Source: SIAJ01 sp036266155
GTDB taxonomy: Bacteria > Planctomycetota > Planctomycetia > Gemmatales > Gemmataceae
DNA length: 19,035 nucleotides
Direction: 5' to 3'
NCBI GenBank assembly: GCA_036266155.1
Contig: DATANR010000024.1
Coordinates: 1-19,035, forward strand
Below the pieces are notes generated by a model. The model was not told where the DNA came from and did not search any database. It worked only from the letters and a program-made list of their open reading frames with translations. The translations under genes and the position numbers were made by a program. Positions 7,006 through 15,571 of the stretch are shown one piece after another; position 1 is the stretch's first letter; every line of letters begins with the position of its first letter.

Positions 7006-7704
7006 ATGACCGCAACCTCAAACCCCCAGCCCTACGAAGGCTTTCGCCGGCTCTCCGTGCGGCACTTTCTCGTTGCCGAGATTTTGCTGCTCGTCGTTGT
7101 CCCCTTTGTCGATCAACTGCCGCGCGGCGAGTTGATCGAATCGGCTTTGTTCACGCTGGTCCTGTTCATGGCGATGATGGCCATCGGCGGGCGGCGCAAG
7201 CTGCTGTTGACCGCCGCCGTGTTGATCGCGCCTGCGGTGCTGGGCCGGTGGATTGATCACATCCATCGCGGGTGGGTGCCGTGGGACGTGACGAACGTCG
7301 CGTCCATCATCTTCGTCGGGTTCGTGCTGTTCCACCTGGTGCGCTACATCCTTAGGGCGCCGCGCGTCAATAGCGACGTCTTGAGTGCCGGCATCGCGTC
7401 GTACCTTCTCCTGGGCATCCTGTGCGCCTTCGCCTTCATGCTCATTTCACGCCTGGATCCGAGTTCGTTTGCCTTCAAGAATGCCACCGAATCGCGCCCG
7501 CTGGTCGGATATGAAGCGTTGTTCGTCAGCTTTGGAACGCTCGCCAACGTGCCCTACGACGAGGTGAGCCTGGTCTCCAAGCCGGTGCGAATGCTCGCGA
7601 TGGCCGAAGCGATGACCGGCATGTTGTACATCGCGACGATGATCGCTCGGCTGGTGTCGATGTATTCGGGAGAGGAAGCCAAGGGGAATGCATCGGCGGA
7701 ATAA
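7006..7704 (+). CDS. Ion-channel-like membrane protein with degenerate filter
   Basis: 232 residues. Hydrophobic segments lie at about 19-36, 46-62, 65-82, 95-116, 127-149 and 193-219, with a pore-loop-like region at 167-187. The last part (SKPVRMLAMAEAMTGMLYIA then TMIARLVSMY) matches the inner helix of bacterial ion_trans_2/Kch-type potassium channels, which usually read ARMLAMLEALTGQLYIAVLIARLV. The loop reads TLANVPYDE at 178-186, where the family has TLTTVGYGD: both filter glycines are replaced (by Pro and Asp). K+ selectivity is therefore doubtful. No ligand-binding RCK domain follows. The start ATG lacks a clear ribosome-binding site. It is probably co-transcribed with the BBP7 gene and meets the pseudogene tail-to-tail. 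Confidence 0.8.
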   Translation: MTATSNPQPYEGFRRLSVRHFLVAEILLLVVVPFVDQLPRGELIESALFTLVLFMAMMAIGGRRKLLLTAAVLIAPAVLGRWIDHIHRGWVPWDVTNVASIIFVGFVLFHLVRYILRAPRVNSDVLSAGIASYLLLGILCAFAFMLISRLDPSSFAFKNATESRPLVGYEALFVSFGTLANVPYDEVSLVSKPVRMLAMAEAMTGMLYIATMIARLVSMYSGEEAKGNASAE

Positions 7705-7712
7705 TTCCTCAA

Positions 7713-8335
7713 TCACTTCTTCGCCGCCTTCGCCACGACCGGCTTCGCAAACGGCTTGATGCCGATGGCTTCGTGGATTTCGCTGGGGTAATACGCCACG
7801 CCTTCTTTCATGACCAAGCCGATGTTGCGGACAGCGTTGATGTCCTTGGTCGGGTCGCCGTCGACAAGGATGAGGTCCGCCATCTTGCCGCGCGTGATCG
7901 AGCCGGCATGGTCGAGAGCGCGTGTGTAGGTCGCGCCGTTCCAGGTGGCGATCCGTAGAGCCTCGGCGGCCGGGATGCCGCCCTTGACGTAGAGTTCCAG
8001 CTCGCGGTGCAGCGTAAAGCCGGGCATGGCGTCGGTGCCGGCCACGAGCGGCACGCCTTCGCGGTGACGGTCGCACCGAAAGTCGACGTGCCCTTGACCG
8101 AGTAGTGCAGAAACGTGCCGTCGTCGGCGATCGAAAAATCTTCCTTGAGATCGGGCTCGCGGCCGTTGTCGCGATAGGTGAAGACGACGTCGACAGTGCC
8201 GCCCCCGGATTTGGTGGTCGTCTGGCTGCCGCTCGACTTGCCGTCGAACAGGATGTTGTACTTGGTGACCGTCTGAGCCGGCGTCGCTGCCGCCCAAACA
8301 AAGATCGCCGCCACCGCAAGCAAGCTGCGCATCAT
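7713..8335 (-). pseudogene. Amidohydrolase-family gene, internally deleted and frameshifted
   Basis: The start at 8335 (GGGAG just upstream) encodes a signal peptide, MMRSLLAVAAIFVWAAATPAQ, then an N-terminal domain ending near TSTFGATV. At about 8055-8080 the reading shifts frame and continues as EGVPLVAGTDAMPGFTLHRE and on to the stop at 7713, with the typical amidohydrolase ending (GSITRGKMADLILVDGDPTKD, MKEGVAYYPSEI, AIGIKPF). The centre of the enzyme, with the HxH and other metal ligands of the TIM barrel, is absent. Only about 200 codons remain, while relatives with this N-terminal region are, as I recall, around 600 or more. It cannot be a working hydrolase. An assembly collapse is the alternative. 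Confidence 0.8.
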
Positions 8336-8375
8336 GGGCTCCCGTTTCCATCACGACAAATGGAGAAGGCGCGAG

Positions 8376-8439
8376 GGTGTTGTCTGAGCGGAATTGTAGG
8401 ACTGGGCGGCGATGGGCGAGTGGGTCGCAGGACAACACC
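8376..8439. repeat. Inverted repeat downstream of the kinase gene
   Basis: GGTGTTGTC at 8376-8384 is perfectly complementary to GACAACACC at 8431-8439, enclosing 46 bases. It begins 18 bases beyond the kinase stop on the minus strand. There is no T-run, so a terminator role is only a possibility. Confidence 0.35.
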
Positions 8440-8456
8440 AAAATCGAGGGTCTGGA

Positions 8457-10640
8457 TCAATCGCCGTCCGTCAACTCCGGCGGCGCCTCACGCAAGACGC
8501 GGAACCCAATTCGGGACCAGCGCAAGCTCGGCAACAGAATGAGCCGATGCGGGCACGTTGGTGCTAACGTGTCATAGGAGCCGCCACAGGCCGCCCGAAA
8601 TTTACCGCCCATTGTGGCGCCACGATAATCGACATAGCGCTCACCCGCCAGGGTCGTCTGAAGGTTCAGGCACCATTCGCCCGCGTTGCCGTGCATGTCG
8701 AACAATCCCCAGGTATTGGGCCGCTTCCCGGCGACAGGCCGTGGGGCGTCGCCGGCGTTGGTTGCATGCCAGGCATAATCGTCCATGACCGATGAGTCGG
8801 AGCCGTAGAAGTGCCTCTGGTCGCTGCCGGCCCGGCAGGCCCATTGCCATTCCCACTCGGTCGGCAGCCGGCACGTCCGCTTCTCGCGCCCGGTCAGCCA
8901 GTCGCAGTACTTGTTCGCGTCGTCCCAGGTGATCATGACCACCGGGTGTTCGTCCGTGGGTTGGTGCGTGCCCGGCGTTTTCCAGGACAGCCCGGACTGG
9001 TAGATGAAGTCCTTTTTCTCCTTCGACCACACCTGCCCGCGCCCATCTTTCTCGGCGAATGTTTGATAGTTCGTCTCCAGGACAAACTGGCGAAACTGGG
9101 CGATCGTCACCTCGGTCTGGCTCAAGTCGAATGGACGGGGAAAAACGAGCCGGCTGATCCGATCGGGCGAGAATTCCCCGGGTGGTATGAGGACCATCTC
9201 GACGCCCGCGGTTGTTTTCTCGACAACCGGCCGGCCGAGGTAGTCGGCCCACCGGGCCTGCAGGTCGCGGGCCTCGTCCGATTTCATGGGCAACAGGCCC
9301 GGTCCCGGCTGCACTTTGGCAACCGGTGTCGGCGGTTGAGTCGGTGGCGGCTCCGCGATCGGCGGCGCCGTCTCGTGCTTGCCGAACAGCGGTTTCCAGA
9401 ACGCGGCGAGGCCGACGCCGAACATCAAGACCGCGGCGATTGCCATCCAGACAGGTCGGCGTCGACGCACCGATGACGCGGGAGCCGGCTTCACAGGATC
9501 GCCGGCAAACGGGCTCAGCGCATCGATGACTTCGTCCATCGACGCGAATCGCTCGGTCGGATTCTTCGCCAACATGCGCGCGACGACGATGTCGAGTTCC
9601 GCCGGTATGCCCGGCCGAATTAACGACGGCTTCGGCGGCGGCAGATGGAGATGCGATTGCATCTTGTCGTATTGCGTGTCCTCGCTGTCGCGTGCAAATG
9701 GCGGACGACCGACGAGAACGTAAAAGAGCGCGCAGCCCAAACTATACTGATCAGCGCGTGCATCCACCTGCGACGAGCACTTCCACTGCTCGGGGGCCAT
9801 GTAGTCGTTGGTCCCGATGACGCCGCGATCATCGGAGAGCCTGCTGTTGTCCTCGGCCGTGCTCCCTTCGGTCGATGGTTGCCGCAACAGTGCCAATCCG
9901 AGGTCGAGCAGCTTGACCTGGCCGTCGGGCCCGAGCATCACGTTCGATGGCTTTACGTCGCGATGGACCAGCCCCTGCTGATGAGCGTGTCGAAGACCAC
10001 GTGCGGCGTCGCGGATTACGCGACACGCTTCCGTCGCCGCCAGCGGACCTTGGCGACGGACATGCTGCGACAACGTGACACCGTCGAGGAATTCCATCAC
10101 CAAATACAGGAAGCCGCGTGCTTCGCCGGCGTCGGTGGCTTGAACGATGTGCGGATCCTGCAGTCGGCCGATCGCACGCATTTCCCGACGAAAACGTGCG
10201 ACTGCTGCCGGATCCTGAGCGAGTTGCGGGCGCAGCACCTTGAGGGCGACCACCTTTTCGAGCCGCGTGTGCCGGGCCTTGTACGTCGTGCCCATGCCGC
10301 CCTCGCCGATCTGTTCGATCAGCCGGTAGTCTCCGAGTCGATCGCCCGGCATGAGCGGGTCGGCCTGCTGGCCGGTAGGAAAGCCGACCGGGCTCAACAG
10401 CCGGCGGATTGCTTGTTCGAGTGCCGGGTCGCTGGGGCTCGCGGCCGCGGCCGCGGCCGAGCTGCCGGAGCGGATGATCGGCGGGTTCGTGCGGTCGAGC
10501 GCATCGAGTTTGCCGACACAAGTCCGGCATTCACGGACGTGGCCTGCGACCTCTTCGAGTTCCCCGTGGGACACGCGGCCGCGCAGGTAGTCCTTCAGGC
10601 GTTCGTCGGTCGGGCAGGGCGTCGTCGAAGGGCTGGTCAT
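8457..10640 (-). CDS. Ser/Thr protein kinase with SUMF1/FGE-type domain
   Basis: 727 residues from the ATG at 10640, 13 bases after the sigma-factor stop. Domain order: a zinc-finger-like segment with H34, C38 and C41 (anti-sigma zf-HC2 style); a Hanks-type kinase at about 104-375 with GEGGMG at 112-117, Lys134, HRDVKPSN with Asp229, DLG (not DFG) at 246-248 and APE at 282-284; a single transmembrane helix at about 396-415; a Pro-rich linker; and a formylglycine-generating-enzyme-like domain at about 473-717. In the last, the GGSY motif (686-689) is followed by Thr691 where the FGE catalytic Cys336 should be; only the Cys341 equivalent (Cys696) remains. So sulfatase activation is unlikely and a sensory or ligand-binding role is inferred. 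The kinase core looks active. Confidence 0.92.
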   Translation of the reverse strand: MTSPSTTPCPTDERLKDYLRGRVSHGELEEVAGHVRECRTCVGKLDALDRTNPPIIRSGSSAAAAAASPSDPALEQAIRRLLSPVGFPTGQQADPLMPGDRLGDYRLIEQIGEGGMGTTYKARHTRLEKVVALKVLRPQLAQDPAAVARFRREMRAIGRLQDPHIVQATDAGEARGFLYLVMEFLDGVTLSQHVRRQGPLAATEACRVIRDAARGLRHAHQQGLVHRDVKPSNVMLGPDGQVKLLDLGLALLRQPSTEGSTAEDNSRLSDDRGVIGTNDYMAPEQWKCSSQVDARADQYSLGCALFYVLVGRPPFARDSEDTQYDKMQSHLHLPPPKPSLIRPGIPAELDIVVARMLAKNPTERFASMDEVIDALSPFAGDPVKPAPASSVRRRRPVWMAIAAVLMFGVGLAAFWKPLFGKHETAPPIAEPPPTQPPTPVAKVQPGPGLLPMKSDEARDLQARWADYLGRPVVEKTTAGVEMVLIPPGEFSPDRISRLVFPRPFDLSQTEVTIAQFRQFVLETNYQTFAEKDGRGQVWSKEKKDFIYQSGLSWKTPGTHQPTDEHPVVMITWDDANKYCDWLTGREKRTCRLPTEWEWQWACRAGSDQRHFYGSDSSVMDDYAWHATNAGDAPRPVAGKRPNTWGLFDMHGNAGEWCLNLQTTLAGERYVDYRGATMGGKFRAACGGSYDTLAPTCPHRLILLPSLRWSRIGFRVLREAPPELTDGD

Positions 10641-10653
10641 GTTCGATTCCCAC

Positions 10654-11280
10654 TCAATCCAACAACTCCGCGAACTCCTCGCGGACGCGGCGCAGGACAC
10701 GGGCCTTGGCCTGGTAGACGGCGTCGAGCGTCATGTTCAAATCGCGCGCCACGTCGCCGGCGGGGTGGCCCTCGAGCGTACAGCGCCAGAACGCCTTCCA
10801 CGTGTGTTCGGCGAAGTCGACGCGAATCATTTCTAACGCCCGATGCAACAGTTGCGTACGATCGTCCGAGTCGCTGGGCTCCGGGTCGGGTGGAGCGACG
10901 CCGTCCGAGACCTGGTTCAGATTCAAGAGGGCCGTGCTTCCCCCCGCCGCGGCCGGGGCGCCTTGCAGAGCGCGGAAGTGGTCGGCGATCTTGAATCGGG
11001 TGATGCCCCAGAGCCAGCCGCGGAACGAGTCTTGCGGCGTGTCACGGCGAAAATCCACGACGCGAGTGGCAACCGCGAAGAAGACGTTTTGCAAAACATC
11101 GGCCGCGTCGTCGCTCGACAGGCCGGCGCGTCGGCACCAATGGAACACCTGCGGGCTATACAGTTGCACGAGCCGGCGCCAGGCGTCCGGGTCATGCGCC
11201 CGAACCTGGTGCAACAGGCTGACCGACGTCAGCCCGGAGCCCGTGGGGCTGCCGTCCGCCGATAGGGCCGGGTCGCTCAT
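10654..11280 (-). CDS. ECF-type RNA polymerase sigma factor
   Basis: 208 residues from the ATG at 11280. Region 2 is clear: DAWRRLVQLYSPQVFHWCRR, then SSDDAADVLQNVFFAVAT and DSFRGWLWGITRFKIADHFR. After a Gly/Ala/Pro linker comes region 4 (MIRVDFAEHTWKAFWRCTLE then GHPAGDVARDLNMTLDAVYQAKARVLRRVREE), with its helix-turn-helix. This matches the planctomycete ECF factors encoded next to Ser/Thr kinases (the ECF STK groups described in this phylum). A GTG at 11337 would overlap the protease stop as GTGA and add 19 residues not expected in the family. No good ribosome-binding site favours either start. The kinase that follows probably controls its activity. Confidence 0.9.
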   Translation of the reverse strand: MSDPALSADGSPTGSGLTSVSLLHQVRAHDPDAWRRLVQLYSPQVFHWCRRAGLSSDDAADVLQNVFFAVATRVVDFRRDTPQDSFRGWLWGITRFKIADHFRALQGAPAAAGGSTALLNLNQVSDGVAPPDPEPSDSDDRTQLLHRALEMIRVDFAEHTWKAFWRCTLEGHPAGDVARDLNMTLDAVYQAKARVLRRVREEFAELLD

Positions 11281-11333
11281 CGCGGTCAGGATAAGCAGAC
11301 CCGGCAAAGGACGCAAGCCGCCTGCGACTCCGT

Positions 11334-14114
11334 TCACGGTGTCAACGGCAGGTCCGTCTGCTCGATCGACACGCGGGCGATGAGGTCGAAACCGCTGTCG
11401 AGGTCGCTCGGCTTAACGCCGGTGTTCCACTGCATGATGTCGAAGCCGGCGCCGCCGTTGAGCAGGACTTCGGACTTGGGTGCATCGGTCACGTTGAAAA
11501 TGTCCTTGCCGCCGTTGCCGTTGATCGTCACCTTGGTTGCGGCCGACGTGCCGTGCAGATCGACCTTGTTCGCCGCGTCACCGAGGTTCAGCGTCAAGTT
11601 CTCCATGTTGTCGTAGGACAGGTCGCCGAAGTGATCGCGCACCACGGTCGACCCGGTGACGGTCAACTCGTCGGCCGCGTCGGTGGAATTCTTGTCATAC
11701 AGCCGCACGTGGTCCATGCCGCGCTTGCCGTCGAGGATGAGCCCGCCGCCCAGTTGGGCGAGGTTCTGAGCGGTCGGCGATAACAAGAATTGGTCATTCC
11801 CGTCGCCGCCGGTGATCGTGTTCAACGTTGCCGGCGTGCCATCGATGCGGACGGTGCTGCCCGTGTTGTGGAGATTCAGAAACATGTTGTCGAAGTGCAG
11901 CATGCTCGCCTGGAAGTATGCTTTGGACACGCCGTACGAACCGACGGTGTACTGGCCGTATCCCGTGTCGGATTGATCGTTGAACGTCACGCTGTTCCGT
12001 CCGCTGCCGCCGTCGAGCGACAGGTTGCCGCCGATCGCGTCGAGATCGTTCTCACCAATCACGAAGTCATCCGCACCGCCGTTGGTGTGGACCACCACCT
12101 GCGTCATCGACGGAGTGCCGTAGAGTTGAATCGTGTCGTCCCCGTCGCCGCCGAACAGTTGGAGATGCTCCACGCCGTCGTAATCGACCTGGCCTTCCTT
12201 GTTCATGCGATAGACCGAGTAGCTGACGCCGCGCCAAATGCCTCCGTCGGTACCGATCGATGCAGAGTCGTTCACGGTGATCGTGTCGTTGCCGCCGCCG
12301 CCGTGGACCTTGACCAGCATGTCGATCGCATCCCAGTTCCCATCGCCGACACGAATCTGATCGCCCGCGGAACCGGTGAAGATGTCGACCGTCTCCGCAT
12401 CCGACCCGTTGACCTGCACATTCACGCCGGTCGGCCCGCCGGCCTTGGTGTACAACGCGAGCTTTTCGGCACTGTAGGTGACCGGGCCGATGAACGGGCG
12501 ATGGAACGAAAGCTCGTCGATCGTGTAGTCCGGTAACGTGTCAGTCGCCTTCGTGTCCAGAATGCGAACCGTGTCCGTCCCGTCGTTCCCATAGAGCTGA
12601 ATGTTGGCGTTGATGATCTGCGACGCCAGGTTCTGATCGCCGTAGCCGAGCTGGAACGTGTCGTCGCCATCGTCGCCTTGCGCCCACAAGACCGCGCCTG
12701 CGGATACGCCGCTCACGTTGATCGTGTCGTTCCCGCCACCGCCTTCGACATGGACATCCACGTTCGGGGCGATCTTGCCAACAGTAATGGTTTCGTTGTC
12801 GTTTGACCCGAGCACCTTGACCGATTTGATCCACGCCTTGTTGTCTTGATAGCGCTTCACGCCGTTGATGAATATCTGCACCTGGTCGCCGACGCATTTG
12901 ACCGAGATGGTATCAGCAACCTTGTCGTTGCCCCAGACCTGGTGGTTCATGTTGAGGACCAGATCGTATTGACCGACGAGATTGTCCTTGATGAACTGCT
13001 GGTGGGTGGACACCCGAATGGCGCTACTTCCCTCGCCGAAGTCTCGAGTATCTTTCACTCCGTCCAGCCCGGTTTCGCCGATCGGGCCTTTGTGAACTCC
13101 GGCGATCTTGCCGTTGATGAAGTACGGGGAGCCAGAGTCGCTGTCGGCCCCGCCGCCCTCGGCGGCCCCAAGCCCGAGACCGTCGCCGTAGTGGTTGGCG
13201 GCTTCGGTCCCGTCGTCGAAGTCGTTCCGGAGGCGCTGCACGCCGTCCACGTCCCCGGCGACCGAGATGACGTTCATCGCCTTCCGCTTCTGCCGGGGGG
13301 CGCCGCCGTCCTGGAGCTTCTGGACGGTGACCGCGGCCCCGGTCACGTTGTCCTCGACGTGCAGGTCCGGGACATTCAGGTTGTCGTAATCGACATCCTT
13401 GAAGATGACCTCGAACGAGCCGTTGTAAGGATTGTTCGGGGCCTGGTGCACCTTGTGGACAACCACGTCGTTGATCCCGGGGAGCAGCTCGAGGGCCGAC
13501 TCGATGAAGGAGGCGCTCGCGTTGTGGGCGATTACCACCTTGTGGTTCGGGTCCCCGTCGAGCCGCAGGGAATAAGTACCGCCGGTGGACTTGCCCTGGA
13601 ACCGGATGCGCCAGCCCTCGAACACCCCGACGTCCTTTTCCCACAGCACCCCGGTCGTCCCGGTTCCGGTCTGCCCGAATCCGACCTGGGTCATCACCTT
13701 TCCCTTCTCGTCCGACCCGGTGTAAATGTCGTATCCGGGGACGTGGAGAGGGCCGAGTTCGGCAAGCTCGAAGACGGCGATGTCGTCCCCGCCCGGGTCG
13801 GGGATCCGCTTCAGCGACGGGACGGTGAAGGTCTTGTCCCCGACGGCCGTCTTGACGGAGAAATTTGGGCTGCCGAAGGCCTGGGTATCGAAGTCATATC
13901 CGACGTGGGCGGCAGTCAGGATGTGCCGGTGGTCGTTTAGCAAGGAGGCCGTCCCCAACCACAGGCTGGCGACCCCGTCGTAGCCCGACCCGGGGGCGAC
14001 GGGAGCGGGAATGTCAAAGGCCCCGAGGACGGGGGTAATGCGGTCGCCGAGCGCCTCGACTTTGAGGTTTCGGCGGTTCTTACGGGTCGTGCGCACGCGG
14101 GTGGTCGGCGTCAT
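11334..14114 (-). CDS. Secreted S1-type serine protease with RTX-like repeats
   Basis: 926 residues from the ATG at 14114, which has AAGGGA just upstream. The N-terminus RRNLKVEALGDRITP matches the planctomycete LEPR/VExLExR-type export motif. The triad is visible: His70 in ILTAAHVGYD, Asp111 in GGDDIAVFE and Ser327 in ADSDSGSPYF. Asp and Ser are about 216 residues apart, against roughly 90 in trypsin, because a domain at about 170-275 (STGGTYSLRLDGDPN, then AHNASASFIESALELLPGI) is inserted; similar units occur as repeats in large planctomycete surface proteins. From about 385 to the end there are Gly/Asp-rich RTX-like units such as GGGGNDTI, GDDGDDTF and GGDGDDTI, which suggests calcium binding. 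It is probably extracellular or cell-surface. It lies between the histidine kinase and the sigma factor. Confidence 0.87.
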   Translation of the reverse strand: MTPTTRVRTTRKNRRNLKVEALGDRITPVLGAFDIPAPVAPGSGYDGVASLWLGTASLLNDHRHILTAAHVGYDFDTQAFGSPNFSVKTAVGDKTFTVPSLKRIPDPGGDDIAVFELAELGPLHVPGYDIYTGSDEKGKVMTQVGFGQTGTGTTGVLWEKDVGVFEGWRIRFQGKSTGGTYSLRLDGDPNHKVVIAHNASASFIESALELLPGINDVVVHKVHQAPNNPYNGSFEVIFKDVDYDNLNVPDLHVEDNVTGAAVTVQKLQDGGAPRQKRKAMNVISVAGDVDGVQRLRNDFDDGTEAANHYGDGLGLGAAEGGGADSDSGSPYFINGKIAGVHKGPIGETGLDGVKDTRDFGEGSSAIRVSTHQQFIKDNLVGQYDLVLNMNHQVWGNDKVADTISVKCVGDQVQIFINGVKRYQDNKAWIKSVKVLGSNDNETITVGKIAPNVDVHVEGGGGNDTINVSGVSAGAVLWAQGDDGDDTFQLGYGDQNLASQIINANIQLYGNDGTDTVRILDTKATDTLPDYTIDELSFHRPFIGPVTYSAEKLALYTKAGGPTGVNVQVNGSDAETVDIFTGSAGDQIRVGDGNWDAIDMLVKVHGGGGNDTITVNDSASIGTDGGIWRGVSYSVYRMNKEGQVDYDGVEHLQLFGGDGDDTIQLYGTPSMTQVVVHTNGGADDFVIGENDLDAIGGNLSLDGGSGRNSVTFNDQSDTGYGQYTVGSYGVSKAYFQASMLHFDNMFLNLHNTGSTVRIDGTPATLNTITGGDGNDQFLLSPTAQNLAQLGGGLILDGKRGMDHVRLYDKNSTDAADELTVTGSTVVRDHFGDLSYDNMENLTLNLGDAANKVDLHGTSAATKVTINGNGGKDIFNVTDAPKSEVLLNGGAGFDIMQWNTGVKPSDLDSGFDLIARVSIEQTDLPLTP

Positions 14115-14216
14115 GGTTCCCTTGCGGTTCGGGAGAGTACGGTTGGGGCCGCGACACACGTCTGCGATCCCTCTGGTAAACTCATCGCAAGTGCCTGACG
14201 CGAAAATTCTCGATTC

Positions 14217-15512
14217 CTACTCGGCCTGCACCGGCAAGCGAATCCGAAACGTGGTCCCCTGGTTCGGCGTGGACTGAAAATCGACTGCGCCGCCGTGCTC
14301 GCCGACGATCTTGTGGATGACAAATAGCCCCAATCCAGTGCCCTGCTTTTTTGTCGTGAAGTATGGCCGGAACACGCGTTCATGATGGGCCGGGTCGATG
14401 CCGGTCCCGTCGTCACGGACGGCCACTTCAACTCCGTCGGTCGAGCGCGTCGCGATGACCTCGATCCGTCCGCCTTTTTGCGTCGCGTCAATCGCGTTCA
14501 AGACCAAGTTAAAAATCACCTGCACGAGCTGGTCGCGGACGCCATACAGCACGGGCAAGTCGCGCGACACGTCGGCCGTGATCGTCCGCGACTTCGTGCC
14601 CTTGTAGTACTTGGCGATGTTCAGCGCCTCGTCGACGATCTCGTGGAGAGAGAACCGGCCACGGTCCGGATTCGCCGGGCGGCTGAACGTCGTCAATTCG
14701 CGGACGATCCCCTGGATGCGCGCCAATTGCCCAGCGACGAGCGCTAACTTGTCGCGCGTGTAAGCGTCCGGATCGCGGCGTTCGAGTACCTGCACGATGG
14801 TCGAGATCGACGTGAGCGGGTTGCCGACTTCGTGAGCGATGCCGGCGGCGAGCAGCCCGAAGCCGGCCATCTTGTCCTGGTGCATGAGCTGGGCCTGCGT
14901 GTCCTGCAGTTCGCGTGTCCGCTCGTCGATGCGGCCTTCGAGTTGCGCTTGATGTTCGCGGAGGGCCGCGTTCAAAGCCAACATCCGATCGCCGACCCTT
15001 TTCAAGAGTTGCCCGAGCGAACTCGATGCCCACGTCGCCCAACCCAGGATCACGACCATCATTAAGAGGGCAAACGCGCCGCCGGCCTTCGGCTGGACGA
15101 CCAGATAGACGACCGTGTAGCTGATGCAATGCAGCAAGAACGTGGCGACCGTGACGCGCTCGCTGTGCCGCAAGGCACAACACAAGAGCGAAAGCAAGTA
15201 GTAGTAGCGAAATGGGCTGTCGAAATCGTGCTCGAACACGCAGAGCAGTCCGATAAACAGAGCCTCCATCGCCGACACGACGAGCGGCGAGTCGCCCAGG
15301 AACACACGCCGCCGGCGATAGAACCAGGTATCGAGCGCGGTGTAGCCAAGTCCGAGGAGCAGGATCGTGATGAGTACGGGCCGATGTTTCTCGTCCGGCC
15401 CCAGGCTCGCGTAGGCGAAGCCGAGGAGCAGGCCGAACCAGCGAATCTTGACGACGATCGCCTCGGCGTCGAGGTCCCAGCGGGGGATGTCAGTCGGAGT
15501 TTCGGGTTTCAA
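14217..15512 (-). CDS. Membrane-bound sensor histidine kinase
   Basis: 431 residues. The start is a TTG at 15512 in the heptamer repeat; an in-frame stop lies two codons upstream, and the next Met is at residue 82, so no better start exists. The N-terminal half has about six hydrophobic segments (about 23-39, 46-62, 77-93, 103-115, 121-141, 146-164), then a coiled-coil stretch at 175-210. The transmitter is complete: H box AAGIAHEVGNPLTSI with His227, N box NLVLNAIDA with Asn339, G1 RDDGTGI at 366-372, F box FRPYFTTK, and G2 GTGLGL at 391-396. The arrangement resembles NtrB-like kinases. No response regulator is in the window, so it is an orphan here. It faces the ceramidase-like gene across 59 bases. 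Confidence 0.93.
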   Translation of the reverse strand: MKPETPTDIPRWDLDAEAIVVKIRWFGLLLGFAYASLGPDEKHRPVLITILLLGLGYTALDTWFYRRRRVFLGDSPLVVSAMEALFIGLLCVFEHDFDSPFRYYYLLSLLCCALRHSERVTVATFLLHCISYTVVYLVVQPKAGGAFALLMMVVILGWATWASSSLGQLLKRVGDRMLALNAALREHQAQLEGRIDERTRELQDTQAQLMHQDKMAGFGLLAAGIAHEVGNPLTSISTIVQVLERRDPDAYTRDKLALVAGQLARIQGIVRELTTFSRPANPDRGRFSLHEIVDEALNIAKYYKGTKSRTITADVSRDLPVLYGVRDQLVQVIFNLVLNAIDATQKGGRIEVIATRSTDGVEVAVRDDGTGIDPAHHERVFRPYFTTKKQGTGLGLFVIHKIVGEHGGAVDFQSTPNQGTTFRIRLPVQAE

Positions 15513-15529
15513 GTTTCAAGTTTCAAGTT
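15507..15529. repeat. Heptanucleotide tandem repeat TTTCAAG x3
   Basis: Three perfect copies of TTTCAAG at 15507-15527, followed by TT. On the minus strand each copy offers a TTG, at 15512, 15519 and 15526. Only the first opens the histidine-kinase frame; the others hit stops quickly. Copy-number slippage would alter the sequence at the start codon. Confidence 0.7.
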
Positions 15530-15571
15530 GACGGTTCCCGCTTATTCTAACGAGACTCACTCCGGAGCCCG

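Noticed and set aside
9645..10994. 449-codon plus-strand frame
   Set aside because: It is antisense to the Ser/Thr kinase and sigma factor, which have full domain motifs; Arg/Ala-rich composition is typical of a high-GC shadow.
11278..11337. GTG at 11337 as the sigma-factor start, overlapping the protease stop
   Set aside because: The GTGA overlap is attractive, but the extra 19 residues do not look like the family and no ribosome-binding site supports it; kept only as an alternative.
12846..13940. 364-codon plus-strand frame rich in Val/Asp/Gly
   Set aside because: It is the opposite strand of the protease, whose catalytic motifs are clear.
11334..14114. Possible mosaic codon use between the protease part and the repeat part
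   Set aside because: In codons translated by hand the protease part had 18 GAC to 3 GAT, and samples of the repeat part 11 to 6; the difference is too small to claim recombination.
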